A program made the position numbers and the translations under genes. From assembly GCF_030272615.1 (NCBI RefSeq), contig NC_081410.1, positions 122,977,640-123,039,639 on the forward strand: DNA of 62,000 nt. The letters are read 5' to 3'. This DNA is from Cryptomeria japonica (taxonomy: Eukaryota > Streptophyta > Pinopsida > Cupressales > Cupressaceae). Below are positions 35,696-48,059 of this stretch, one piece after another; position 1 is the first letter of the stretch, and each line of letters starts with the position of its first letter. The notes beneath the pieces are model-generated. The model worked only from the letters and a program-made list of their open reading frames with translations. It did no database searches and had not been told where the DNA came from.

Positions 35696-36130
35696 CTCCC
35701 TCTTAGTTAGGGAGGATTCTAGCCAAATAACAAATCATCATGGACCTTTCCATGATATCCATCTTGCATTGCCCACAAAGGATGGATCCAAAACTTTATT
35801 ATGCACAGCTGCAAGAAATGAATACACACAAATATATAAATACTTATCATGAACTTCTTTCATGATATCCATCTTGCATTGCCCGCAGAGGGTGAGAAGA
35901 GGTCTTACACCTCAAAACTTCTCTATTGAGAAGAATAACCTGACACCTTGCTTTCCGCAGAAAGTGGTTCCACCTTGCATTGCCCGCAGAGGGTGCAGGA
36001 GGTCTTTCACCTCAATCTTCTCCCAGAGAAGGATCCAATGTCACCTCGCATTGCGCACAGAGGGTGACTCCACCTTGCATTGCCCACAAAGGGTGGAAGA
36101 TGCAACTTAATGCATCACTAGGACTGAGAC
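35696..36130 (-). repeat. Hairpin-rich 3' untranslated array of the copia element
   Basis: A phrase like CACCTTGCATTGCCC followed by GCAGAGGGTG occurs six times (near 35759, 35869, 35943, 35971, 36041 and 36070). Between copies lie short perfect hairpins: TCATGGA/TCCATGA (35738) and TCATGAA/TTCATGA (35848); GAGGT/ACCTC (35898 and 35999); CTTCTC/GAGAAG (35919 and 36018). The first pair differs by a matched change in both arms. Confidence 0.8.
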
Positions 36131-37790
36131 TCCCTCTCAGCCAAAGTTGTGTTCTCCACAACTCCAAGTCTCTCTCTGCAATACACAAACTTCACTCGAG
36201 CAAGAGGCTTGGTGAGAACAGCTGCAATAGTGCTGACATATTTCAGCTGAATTGCACTTTTCTGTATCATATCACAAATGTAGTGATACTAAGATTCCAC
36301 ATGTTTTGACCTGTCATAAAACACAGGATTAACAAACATCTTAATACAATTCTGATTGTCACAATTAATGACTGTGGGTTCCCAAAGTTGCCCAAACAAC
36401 CTAGCAAGAAGCTTTGTGAAGCCACATTGCTTCATACTTGATGCAATGTACTCAGCTTCCGCTGTACTCAATGCAATTAAGGACTGATACCTGCTAGCAC
36501 AAGAGATCACAACTGAACCCAACCTGAAACAAATTCCTAAAGTGTCCTTCCTATCAGTAATACATTATTCCCAATCAGAATCAAAGTAGTCTTCCAAGGA
36601 AATGACAGTGTTGATTGGATACTTCAGCCCATAGCAAACTGTTTCTCGCAAATATCTCAGGATATCCTTGGTTGCAACAAGATGAACATGCTTAGGTTTG
36701 TTCATGAACTAGCTGAAGGGCACTCACTGCATAACAAATATTATGTCTAGTGTTAACTAGATGCATTGAGGATCCAATCAACTACTTGTACTCCGATGGA
36801 TCTGCAAAATCAAAGTTAGCTGCAGATAAACTCAATTTCTATAGGAGTAGAAATAGGTTTGCAATCCATCATATCAATGGCATATTTTTCTTGACTAAGG
36901 ATAAGATCTTTGCCATACGTCTAGTCCTAGACAGTAATGCATTAGGCCTAGATCCTTCATTCCAAATTCAGTGGCTAATTCTTTCTTACATCTAATGATG
37001 AGACTATCTCCAAAAGTTAGAAATAAATCATCCACGTATATAAAAAAACAAAATTAGCATTTCACTATTGAATACTTTTAAAGTAAAGGTTAGAATCAAC
37101 ATCATTCTTGCAAGATCTTAAACTAATCGAATACTTATCAATCCTTTTTGTACCAAGCTCGAAGAGCGTGCTTGAGGCCGTATAGAGCTTTCTTCAATCT
37201 ACACACATGAGATTCTCTATCTTGAATCTCATATTCTTCTGATTATTCAATTAAGAAAAGTAGTCTTTATATCCAACTTCCACCCTTTAGCTACAACATT
37301 AACTATAATGATTCTAATATTAGTATATCTAACAGCAAGAGAAAGTGTTTCCTTATAACCAAGAGCTATACATCTAGCTTCATATTTCTCAATACTTCTA
37401 TTAACACAATTACTGAGGATTGTAGGGAACATGGAACTCCCTCTTGATTCTTAATATAAGATTGTGATAAGAATCAACTAATGAAAGCAACCAACTAAGT
37501 TTCCATAAAAATGAGAAATGCCAATCTTTTCCTTACTTCACTTTTACAAAATGGACCCATAGCACAATCCTTATGATCATGGCATACCTTCAAGTGAAGG
37601 AATGAACTGAGAGTTTGTATAGGCTCTTATTACCAAGCTCCCTCTGAAGCTTGAAGTCATGATAGTTCAAGACTATCTTGAATAGAAGCATCAATGTTAG
37701 GATCAAACATGATTCAATATCCCAATAGAATGAATTAACAAGAAAATTCATGAACATGTAAGATAACTTATCTCTTTATTGACAAGACTT
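36131..37790 (-). pseudogene. Ty1/copia RT-RNase H remnant
   Basis: Minus strand. At 37432-37247: EKYEARCIALGYKE and GWKLDIKTTFLN, the copia RT block (Y KARLVAKGY ... G W ... D VK.AFLNG). At 36595-36289: DYFDSDWE, DRKDTLGICF, SRYQSLIALSTAEAEYIASS, INCDNQNCIKM, NPVFYDRSKHVE, the copia RNase H end. The middle (36530-37240) is frameshifted. RT motif YVDD was not located. It is oriented with the adjacent LTR at 34842-35695. 37440-37790 probably continues upstream RT but I cannot place motifs. Confidence 0.8.
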
Positions 37791-37792
37791 CC

Positions 37793-38328
37793 TGATGCAG
37801 GGACTTCGCGAAGTCATAACTTTTGACTCGGTTGTCTAATTGGGCTGAAATTTTATGTGGAGGTGTATCTCGAGTTGATTGGATTGCCGACCGAACCAAG
37901 TTGGGTAGGGCCTCCAAAAATTCAAATTTTCAGGGCCGGATTCCTTCATCTAAGGCCTCAAAATTGGCTTTTACTTTCTTTTTCAGTTTTTTAGAAAGTT
38001 GTTTTTTTTAGTTAATTTTAAACTCATAATCTTTATGCGGTTAGAAAGTTGGAAATTTGTGTGGTAGGAATGTTTTTTAGATTTTCAGAAGATTTCGTGA
38101 ATTTTGGGATAGATTTGAAAATTTCCATAAATGGCAATTTTTGGATTTTGTAAAAATCTGCCCAAAAAGGAAATTTTTTGGTGATTGTTTAAAATAGGGA
38201 CTTTTTCATTGTAAAGGCAAAATGGTTGGAGTTTGCAGAGAATAATAATGAAGAACATTTGATCCAGACTTGTGTTTATTTTCTGATTATTCGTTGTTAT
38301 ATGGATTATGTTTTAACTGGCTACATCA
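37793..38328. mobile_element. Solo LTR or small LTR-like insertion, 536 bp
   Basis: Ends are TGATGCAG and CTACATCA (inverted, one mismatch) with an exact 5-bp duplication CTTCC at 37788-37792 and 38329-38333. TG...CA ends plus a 5-bp duplication indicate a solo LTR. Its family is not represented elsewhere in the window. It sits in the copia remnant. No coding content. Confidence 0.75.
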
Positions 38329-38519
38329 CTTCCATCATTGCCAACATATGCAAAGATTGCTCAAAACAGTTAGTATAACACAAGGATTTTGTACATTGCT
38401 AGTCCAAAGATTATGATCAACTTCACTCACTACACAACATTCTTTAATGTAAAAATTGTTTTCCATAACAGAGAGATAGCCGTGCCTAATCTGAACAGAA
38501 AATTAAGGCAAATGGATGA

Positions 38520-40173
38520 TGTAATGTCCCCACTTTGAAATATAATTTAATAATAAATAATTATAATAAAATTAAAATACAAAAGAATAAAGAAGTAAAA
38601 ATTAAATTAAAACATAACTAAATAATAATATTGAATATTTAATATGTGTTGTTAAATATATATAATAAAGAAGAATGTGTTAATAACTAAATAGATTAAA
38701 TAATATTATTAACACCCAATGAACTGATTATGAATGCCATGATTTCTTATTGGGTAAAGAGATACCGTTTAATATTGGGAGGACGTGACTCAAGACTAAG
38801 TCATGTCTCCCCCAATGAGTGTGCCTTTTCCTTTACAATAAAGGTAAGCATGCGTGGGTCAAAGAGGATATGGGGAAGCGAAGAATATTTTAAGAGGAGA
38901 GGAAAACTATCTTCAGAAGTGGGGCCCAGCCATTACATAGGATTCTAACTAGGACGTGAATCAGGAACTGCGGATTCTATTTTGCAGATGGCCACTACAG
39001 GGGCGAACTCCAATAGCAGGCTGCGATCTACCAACAGGTAAGGGATATCACAAAGTATATGTAAATATTCTAATATATATATTAATGAATATTAGAATAT
39101 ATATATTAATAAATATTTTAATATATATTAGTGAATATTAATAATGAATATTAGAATATATATATATATATATATATTAATGAATATTATTAATAAATAT
39201 TTTAATATATATTAATGAATATTAGAATATATATATATATATTAATGAAAATAATTAATAAATATTTTAATATATATATTAATGTATATTAATAATGAAT
39301 ATTTTAATATATATATTGGTGAAGATAAATAATGAATATGTTAATACATATGTTGATGAATACAAGTAACAAACATTTTAATATATATGTTAATGAATGG
39401 TTCTTAGATGTAAGGAATGTGTATAAACATAAGTAGGAAATACATATCAATGAATAGTAAGGATATATGTAAGGAATAAATGTGAATATTGGTTAATGAA
39501 CATTTTATATATATTAGGGAATACATGTTAAATCAGGAATATGTACATGTGGATTATGGAATAGGAAAATGGTAATAAAAGGCAAGAATGTATTATAAAT
39601 GTAATCACATGTTGGAGGCTATAGGGAGGAAACTCCCTTAGTCTAATGGAGGGATTATGATAATCCCTAGGGCAGTATATATATTGATTATTGATATGCA
39701 TATGTAGGGCTTGGTTGATTAAGTTCAACCAAGAGGAGATGGATTTGGCCAGTCCACTCAGAGGACTTGGGTGATGGGAAGCATCACCCAAGGCAAGAAA
39801 TGACACATGGTTTTCCTTGGAGGGCTTGGGTGTAAGAAGTTACACCCAAGACAGGAATCGAACTAACCTTCGATTTCCTGGAGGGCTTGGATGTAAGAAA
39901 TTACATTCAAGACAGGAGTCGAATTCACCTTCGACTTCCTGGAGGGCTTGGAACCAAGATGGGTTCCAAGAAGGCGAGCTTCACGACCGCCTAAGGACAT
40001 ACTTTGTATGGCATCGTATCCTTTTTATTAGATTAAAATTATGATTATGTTAATTAAGTATTCTAAAATTCGGATGCAATTTAGATTACATATATATATA
40101 TATTTATATGTCTGTTGTATTCTAACAATCCGTTTTTGCAGGATAGTGTTCTCTAGCTAGTAAAGACATTACA
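38520..40173 (+). repeat. 5' LTR of the LARD-like element
   Basis: 1,654 bp, TGTAATGTCC to GACATTACA. Contains AT-rich ATTAATGAATATT repeats with TA runs (39050-39350) and the five-hairpin array at 39710-39970. Confidence 0.92.
39710..39970 (+). repeat. Five tandem hairpins with covarying stems (5' LTR)
   Basis: Stems, left arm / right arm: CTTGGTTGA/TCAACCAAG (39710-39733); CTTGGGTGATG/CATCACCCAAG (39766-39792); CTTGGGTGTAA/TTACACCCAAG (39825-39850); CTTGGATGTAA/TTACATTCAAG (39886-39911, one G-U); CTTGGAACC/GGTTCCAAG (39947-39970). Starts are 56-61 bp apart. Between hairpins 3-4 and 4-5 lies a second small hairpin, AATCGAA/TTCGATT (39856-39875) and AGTCGAA/TTCGACT (39917-39936), again differing by a matched pair. 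Confidence 0.9.
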
Positions 40174-40174
40174 G

Positions 40175-40186
40175 TGGTATCAAAGC
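40175..40186 (+). other. Primer-binding site (initiator tRNA-Met)
   Basis: TGGTATCAAAGC starts two bases after the 5' LTR end and matches the plant initiator-Met primer site TGGTATCAGAGC except for one base. Confidence 0.85.
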
Positions 40187-40559
40187 TTTGATCCTGCCAT
40201 CCTGTAGGGTAAAGAATCTAAAGATGAATCAATGAATCATTCTAGTCAAGGAAAATGAATCTAACAATATGTGTATTCACATGTATGCTCCGTGTTTGCG
40301 GATATCCATGTGTATGCTTCATGTTTTCAATTGTATGCTCTGTGTTTGATTCATATCTAATGTGTTTGTTTGCTCCATGAGTGTCTATGACTACTATAAT
40401 CATAAGTTCTTAACATTAAATATCTATGATATTGTGCAAACCATTTAAGAGGTGATGCGAAACAAGGATGAGAGAAAACTTGTCTTTAATTACACAACTA
40501 TGAAATGTATAAGTAATCCATGATGAATTAATTGAGCAAACTGCCATGATAGTAATATA

Positions 40560-40925
40560 AGGAAGTACAAGGAGGGAAAATGGTGATGAGGTCCTCCTCT
40601 AGGTAGCCCACCTCATGGCAGTTGACTAATGGTCCCATGAGGCCAAGGGGGTGTAAGACAGAGTCCACTGCTCTTGGACTTAGAAGGGAAGGACATTCAG
40701 GGCACCCCATTGTATCTTTCCAAACTCTATCATAATTGATTATTAACAAGGGGATAAGGATGGAAGTGATGAAGGGGAATGGTGATAGGATACCTCACTA
40801 GGCAGCCCACCTCATGTTAGTTGACCGGTTGTCCCATGAGGCCAAGGGGGCTCTGGCTTTCACTCCACTCTTGGGCCTAGGGTAGAGGGTCTCTTGGACA
40901 CCTCATCATCCCTCTTACTCCCACT
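40560..40925. repeat. Internal direct repeat of the LARD-like element
   Basis: Two diverged copies of about 200 bp (from about 40560 and about 40765) share GGTGAT, GCCCACCTCATG and TCCCATGAGGCCAAGGGGG. The rest of the interior, 40187-41240, shows no gene. Confidence 0.7.
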
Positions 40926-41240
40926 TTCTTATGCTTGAGCTCCAATAGGGAGTTGGACCAGACCGTGGTTAAGTTAATTTATACTTAATTATCTTTCTTT
41001 AGATATTTATATTATTAGTTCCAAGGGTTTCCTAATCTGTTACAAGATCTCAATCAGGTACGCATCTTATTCCATTTGTAGTTTTACATAAAAGGGTGAT
41101 TTAGGGCAAGAACTAGAGTTTTTACAAAAAGTAACAGCACGTTTATCCTATGACTGTTTGGAAAGCCATTCCATATTGGGGATCATTTTGAACATTCCAT
41201 GATCATTGCTTGAGGACAACCAATCTTGAGTGGGGCGGAC

Positions 41241-41949
41241 TGTAATGTCCTCACTATGAAATATAATTTAATAATAAATAATTATAATAAAATTAAAATA
41301 CAAAAGAATAAAAAAGTAAAAATTAAATTAAAACATAACTAAATAATAATATTGAATATTTAATATGTGTTGTTAAATATATATAATAAAGAAGAATGTG
41401 TTAATAACTAAATAGATTAAATAATATTATTAACACCCAATGAACTGATTATGAATGCCACGATTTCTTATTGGGTAAAGAGATACAGTTAAATATTGGG
41501 AGGATGTGACTCAAGACTAAGTCATGTCTCCCCCAATGAACGTGCCTTTTCCTCTACAATAAAGGTAAGCATGCGTGGGTCAAAGAGGATATGGGGAAGC
41601 GAAGAATATATTAAGAGGAGAGGAAAACTATCTTCAAAAGTGGGGCCCAGCCATTACATAGGATTCTAACTAGGACGTGAATCAAGAACTGCGGATTCTA
41701 TTTTGCAGATGGCCACTACAGGGGCGAACTTCAATAGCAGGCTGCGATCTACCAACAGGTAAGGGATATCACAAAGTATATGTAAATATTCTAATATATA
41801 TATTAATGAATATTAGAATATATATATCAATAAATATTTTAATATATATTAATGAATATTAATAATGAATATTAGAATATATATATATATATATATATAT
41901 TAATGAATATTATTAATAAATATTTTAATATATATTAATGAATATTAGA

Positions 41950-42026
<77 letters not shown>

Positions 42027-42948
42027 TGAATATTATTAATAAATATTTTAATATACATATTAATGTATATTAATAATGAATATTTTAATATATATATTGG
42101 TGAAGATAAATAATGAATATGTTAATACATATATTGATGAATATAAGTAACAAACATTTTAATATATATGTTAATGAATGGTTCTTAGATGTAAGGAATG
42201 TGTATAAACATAAGTAGGAAATACATATCAATGAATAGTAGGGATATATGTAAGGAATAAATGTGAATATTGGTTAATGAACATTTTATATATATTAGGG
42301 AATACATGTTAAATTAGGAATATGTACATGTGGATTATGGAATAGGAAAATGGTAATAAAAGGCAAAAATGTATTATAATGTAATCACATGTTGGAGGCT
42401 ATAGGGAGGAAACTCCCTTAGTCTAATGGAGGAACTATGATAATCCCTAGGGCAGTATATATACTGATTATTGATATGCATATGTAGGGCTTGGTTGATT
42501 AAGTTCAACCAAGAGGAGATGGATCTGGCCAGTCCACTTCGAGGACTTGGGTGATGGGATGCATCACCCAAGGCAAGGAATGACACATGGTCTTCCTTGG
42601 AGGGCTTGGGTGTAAGAGGTTACACCCAAGATAGGAATCGAACTAACCTTCGATTTCCTAGAGGGCTTGGATGTAAGAAATTACATTCAAGATAGGAGTC
42701 GAATTCACCTTCGACTTCCTGGAGGGCTTGGAACCAAGATGGGTTCCAAGAAGGCGAGCTTCACGGCCGCCTAAGGACATACTTTGTATGGCATCGTATC
42801 CTTTTATTAGATTAAAATTATGATTATGTTAATTAAGTATTCTAAAATTCAGATGCAATTTAGATTACATATATATATTTATATGTCTGTTGTATTCTAA
42901 CAATCCGTTTTTGCAGGATAGTGTTCTCTAGCTAGTAGGGACATTACA
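41241..42948 (+). repeat. 3' LTR of the LARD-like element
   Basis: 1,708 bp, TGTAATGTCC to GACATTACA. It differs from the 5' LTR mainly by a long (TA)n run at about 41951-42022 and scattered substitutions. The five hairpins recur at 42490-42513, 42546-42572, 42605-42630, 42666-42691 and 42727-42750 with all stems kept. Confidence 0.92.
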
Positions 42949-42953
42949 GATGA

Positions 42954-43743
42954 ATTCAGAAAAACTTTGCCAATCCAAAATATTACAAAATCCATAAGCA
43001 AGGTATATAAGCCAAATTGTCTTTCCAGCCAATGCGTAAAATCAAATATGAGTATCAACCACTCAAAAGATACACAATGTAGTTGAACACAAAATGTGAT
43101 CAAAAGAACTAAGTTAGATACCTCATTGATCTTAGGTTTCATCATCAAGAGAATACTTATTTCAAAATGTAATAGGCAGTATTGAAGAGATAGATATCAC
43201 AATGAATATTATGTAAGGAGGACAATGAAAGTCATGACAGAAAAATACATTAGAGCTAAAAGCAGTCCTCTACACGAGCAACAGAGCAAGGCTACAATGA
43301 AAGTATAACAAAGATCATGAGAGCTTTACGAAGAGCTGATGAGAACCAAGAGTTGCATAGTCACAGCCCTACATGACAACCTTATCCAAACATAAAACAC
43401 TCATAGACCAGAAAATACAGTCCATACGATGTTAAAAGATTTGATGCAAATCAAGAGACACACCATAAGAGTATATAATTCTAGAGCAGCAAGACTATTG
43501 AGCATTTTCGATAGAATACAGTGCATCAGAACGAGGCAGCAAGTATCATAAAGGATCAGATCATAATATGAAGATAGTAAGGCCATCATTAGGCATAGCT
43601 ACTGAATAGGATGACTAAACATGCCTATCACACCAATGATTAAAGGACACTATTCATTATATGTTTTCAACTGATGTTCCACATTTCTAAATCTCCTATA
43701 AATTTCATTCATCTTTCAATCTTCCTATTTATGCTTGCTGGTA
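42954..43743. other. Non-coding, nothing recognised
   Basis: AT-rich sequence continuing the host of the LARD-like insertion (compare 38334-38514). It may be decayed copia interior, given the flanking copia repeats, but no motif supports that. Confidence 0.4.
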
Positions 43744-46359
43744 TATACAAAATGACTTTTCTTATATTTTCCAACCATAGCTAATATTGTGCATACCTAT
43801 CTGTTATTTACTTATGCCAATAATGAAATCTTAAAATATTTTCAATTAAGATGAATAGATTGTTAATTTGTGTTGTATGGTCTACTTCCCATAGACTCCA
43901 TGAGACTCCTCTTCGCTATTCTGCTAAACCTTGTAGAATGGAAGATTTAATGTGCCAAGGGCGCATGACACAATCTACACACGGCTCCCTCAAGGCTTTC
44001 TACCTGTCTTGGGACATTTTCGCAATGTGACTGATTTACTCTGCCTTTCCCACACACACTCCCTATCTTAGCAAGTATTAGAGAAAAACAAAGAAACAGA
44101 TCACTGCAATCTATGGGTTAAGAATTAAATTCAATATGGCATTATCCAGTGACTTACTTAGTCCTATGTGTGAATTGTCCACATTTTATTGTTATCATTA
44201 TAGTAGTAATATATTGCTAATATATTAGTATATAGCAATATTATATCAGATTTGATTAACCTTATGAGCTTCAGATTTTATTAACATCATTATGTTATTT
44301 GTCATCTTTATATTTTATTAGATTAACCATATTACTATGTTAATATGTGACTGAATTAAAATATTGTATTACATTAACAGTGTGACAGTTATTATATTAT
44401 ATTAGTAGCACCCTATTGTATTAACAACATGGTATTCTATTTGCTAGATCATAATGTATCAATCTTACTAGATTAAATTGCAATGCTCATACCGTAACGT
44501 ATTCCAGTGACTATGACTGCAGACCACTTTTTATTTCCTACCCGTATTCCTTTTTATCTTATTTCCTCTCCATTCCCCCGATGCCCTCCCAAAATGATTG
44601 GGAGCCTTCTTATACTATTATTTGCAAAAAATGTGTTCCTTCCTATCCAACCAATGTCTCCTTTCATTGGTACATTGCATGACTTAATAGATTTGTTAAT
44701 TCTAATAGGATCGTTGGGTGATTACAGATTGGGTTACTACAGATCGTCTTTTGCTAAGATCAGATTATTAATACGTAACTGATGTTAGTTGCTAATCAGG
44801 TAGCAATATTGTTGAATTAATATTGCAATTAAATAATCATAATGGATAAATACTCATAACCGTAATAATCATAATGGTAATGAGTGATTATAATCATAAG
44901 GAATAAATAATATTGCTTAAGACAAATATGTATACTGTCATATGATGATTGTGTTACATCAGCAAGGTTGATTAAGACTTAGGAATTGATATTTATAGTA
45001 TAAAGGAATTAATACATCTGATTGAAGGGTTGGGGCATGACAGATGGACAGTATCATATGGATATCATTAATAAACAAGAATATTAACAAGGAAATGAAT
45101 ATGAATAAACAAGGATATTAATAATAATCATTAAAAAAAAAATTATTAATTGTAAGTAATATTTAGATAATTGTAAATTGTGGATAGCATTGTAAAATAA
45201 TATATATTTAGTTAATAATAAATCGTGGATAATTCTTTAATAGTAATTTGGGAATAATAAAATAATAAGAATATACTGAAATAATTAAAGTAAAAATGAG
45301 CATATATATGAAATAATATAAGGGTCATTACACGTAGTCAAATCCTATTTCAAAATGGGAACATTACAAAGAGGCTGTAGGGGGAATACTTGGATTCCTC
45401 CCAAGACTATCATCAAATCTATTCCCCTTGGCCCTAGATAATACCCTATGTGTTAGTTTTAGGATCAGACTGTAGCAAATAACAGATAGACAATTCAATG
45501 CACACAAAGAACACCTAACTACCCTAGGAAAACCTCCCTTTTGGAAAGAAAAACCCAGCAACAAATCTCAGATCTTTATTAGTCAATAATCAGAAGTAAT
45601 TTACAATATGCTTCAGCACTTGAAGCAATCAGCAGAGAGATAAATCACAGTAGAATGATTCCTTCACACAAAAGCAGTCCAAAAGAACTTATCTGCAATA
45701 TAAGTGCATGCTGACACAAGAATGAGGCGCGCTGATTCTAGGGTGAAGTTCGCTTAGCCTTGAATGGAGTTCGCTCAGTCCTGAATGGAATTCGCTGACC
45801 TCCAAAGGATGTTCGCTGCCCCTGCAGTCACTCGGTGATGTTCGCTGTCATCGAGATAAGGTTTGTTGTGCTCTCAATGATGATTGCTGCCTTTAGATGA
45901 GATTCGCTGATCACTGAAGGTAATTCGCTGATCACTGAAGACAACCGCTGCACTCTGATGTAATTCACTTGATGGAAGATAGAAAGTATTCACTGAATTG
46001 TATATCTTAACGACGATGTTGGTATTGCATAGATATGAGACTCTTGCCTTCCAATTTACCTTTGGTCGACCTTACAAAGTAAGAAATTTATTACAAAGTT
46101 GGTGCCAATATGAATAGGTCAAGGTTAACCACAAGTTACACATGCCGCCCCACTTAGGGCACAGTTAACACAAGTTGTTTAAGCCTTCTAAGGCCGGCAG
46201 GGCCATACACATGCTAAGTGTGCTAGGTCGGCCCTAGAAGGGATCCGACTTAGCTACAAATATCAACATCCTTAATGGTTACAAGTTACATAATGCGTTT
46301 GGGTCCAGCCCAATACAAGTAATACTTATATTTGATCTGAACTAGCTATTATTTCAACA
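43744..46359 (-). repeat. Copia-LTR-like repeat, copy 2 (uninterrupted)
   Basis: Matches 13161-15313 plus 34842-35695 in order and orientation, without the MITE and without the 19.5-kb insertion, and so serves as the empty site for both (single CTCATACC near 44487, single CTACC at 45519). It ends TTTCAACA at 46359. It could be the 5' LTR partner of copy 1 with the copia interior between them (36 to 43 kb), but its left end looks truncated and no primer-binding site was found. Confidence 0.75.
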
Positions 46360-46406
46360 CTGTGAACCTTCTCAAATCCTTCGTGTAACCTTTCCTTATG
46401 ATGCAT

Positions 46407-46960
46407 GAAGAAGTTACCACCTGTTAATGGGCATAGTTGGGTTTATCCAAATCCACCAAGATCGAGGGATGCAGTTTGGGAGAAGCCGAAGGAGGGATGG
46501 ATCAAGATCAACATTGACAGATCGTCAATAGGAAATCCAGGACCCTCAGGAGCTGAATGCATTGCCCGAGATTGGAGCGGGAATACTATAGCTATAGGCA
46601 CCCAGATATTGGAGGATGGAACGAATAACAATGCTGAAGTCATAGAGGCTTTGCTCACTGTATACTTGGCGAGCAGTTTGGGCATTGAACATCTCCATCT
46701 TGAGGGCAATCAAAAACAGATCTTCTCAAGCATGGACGTTGAATAAAATAATCAAGTTAATTTGTGAAAAATTATCATTATTTCAAAAATTCAAATTATC
46801 CCACGTATATAGAGAGGCCAACTAAAATGCTGACACTCTCTCGAAGTGAGGGGCATCTTTAAGCCAAGGTAATAATGAAGTCCAATTTGATGATTTCCAA
46901 GGCATACAATGGGAGGAGCTGGATGTACGATGGCCCTCAGGAGATGCTAGAAGCAAGCAA
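46407..46960 (+). pseudogene. LINE RNase H domain remnant
   Basis: The plus frame reads KPKEGWIKINIDRSSIGNPG, PSGAECIARDWSGNTIAIG, NNNAEVIEALLTVYLASSLG, IEHLHLEGNQKQI: the RVT_3-type RNase H found at the C-terminus of plant LINE ORF2. The first catalytic Asp (NIDRSS) and the Glu (NNAEV) are present; the third (normally LEGDS) is changed to EGNQ. A frameshift after 46746 is followed by LSHVYREAN and ADTLS-like remnants. Confidence 0.8.
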
Positions 46961-48050
46961 CATTAATAGTGACAAAACACAAGGAATGCTTGGAATAGGC
47001 AATGGAATGAAAAGAGATCAGTATTCATCTTGACAAGCCAGTCAGAAAAGAAAGGTAAACTCATTGTTTGCAGAGGGTGCGGAAGGGCCAAGTTCAGGGT
47101 AAGAATGGACGCAAATTTCTGCCTCCAGACCTGGGGCAGTAGCACCAATAGCGGATTGAAAAAAATATTTACATTCGAAGACCCTTTCTTTTAACAAGGA
47201 GTGAAAACACTTCTGAGTGGCAATTTTTTGAAAACAAAATACAAATATTGCACCAACACAGATGTTGCCTTGATGAACCTGGCATGGTGCCTCGAGCTGG
47301 GAGAGGACAACCTTAATAAAGTGATGGAGACCTGTGTGCGAGAAGAGTGGTGTTGAGGTATGGATGTTTTCATTGCAATGGCGGTGCCAGGTCATGGTTT
47401 TAGAGCAAATGGAGGGGAATGGATGGATGTCCCAGATTTCAATCCATCTCTGCGATCATTCTTCTTCTAGAAGGCATTATCTGACAAAGAAGGGCGTCGG
47501 GCAAAAGCTCTAGCAAGATGCCAATCCCTCAAGCAATATGTGCAGGAGTGGGAGGAGGACCTACAGCAAGGAACGTTGGAGGGTGCGCTAAAGAAAAGAA
47601 GGAAGTGGGCATTCAAGGAGGACTTCTGGGAGGTATACCAGGAGAAGAAAGAAAAAATTTCGTAATGTTTTATGATCCAAATTTTGTAATTTTTATGCAG
47701 ACGGGGTTAGATTACACTCATTATAGTATGACTATAATTTTGTATGTAGATGACAAAGGGGAACAGATAGCATTTTTTGTATTGAAATTTTTTGGGTCAT
47801 TGTAAACGAGGGATTACTTGTGTAGAAACCAAGAATCGAAGATACATACTTTTGTAGAATGGGTAGCTATGATAATGTGATTGAAATTTTCTATGAAGAT
47901 GTCAAGGGAAATCAGTATGAACTGCTAGTTTAGGGATATTTTTGGGGGGTAAAGCAGAAGAATGATTATCTGTGGAAAAGCCACAATACGAAGATGTAAA
48001 CCTCTAACTATTTCAATAATAATAAAAACATACTTCACCGATCAAAAAAA
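46407..48050 (+). mobile_element. 5'-truncated LINE with poly(A) tail
   Basis: A 9-bp duplication ATGATGCAT lies at 46398-46406 and 48051-48059, flanking a segment that begins in an RNase H domain and ends in a short A-run (CACCGATCAAAAAAA). That is the structure of a target-primed, 5'-truncated non-LTR insertion. 47050-47650 keeps a broken coding-like stretch (LNLAWCLELGEDNLNKVMET, WEEDLQQGTLEGALKKRRKW) in the same orientation that I cannot assign. Confidence 0.8.
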
Positions 48051-48059
48051 ATGATGCAT

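Larger units (their letters stand above)
38520..42948 (+). mobile_element. Non-autonomous long-LTR element (LARD-like)
   Basis: Two long LTRs (38520-40173 and 41241-42948) enclose only 1,067 bp. A 5-bp duplication GATGA lies at 38515-38519 and 42949-42953. A primer-binding site complementary to initiator tRNA-Met follows the 5' LTR, and a purine-rich GAGTGGGGCGGAC precedes the 3' LTR. The interior has no recognisable gag or pol. The LTRs are very similar apart from TA-repeat length, so the insertion is comparatively young. It must have been mobilised by another element's proteins. Plus orientation follows from the PBS. Confidence 0.92.
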
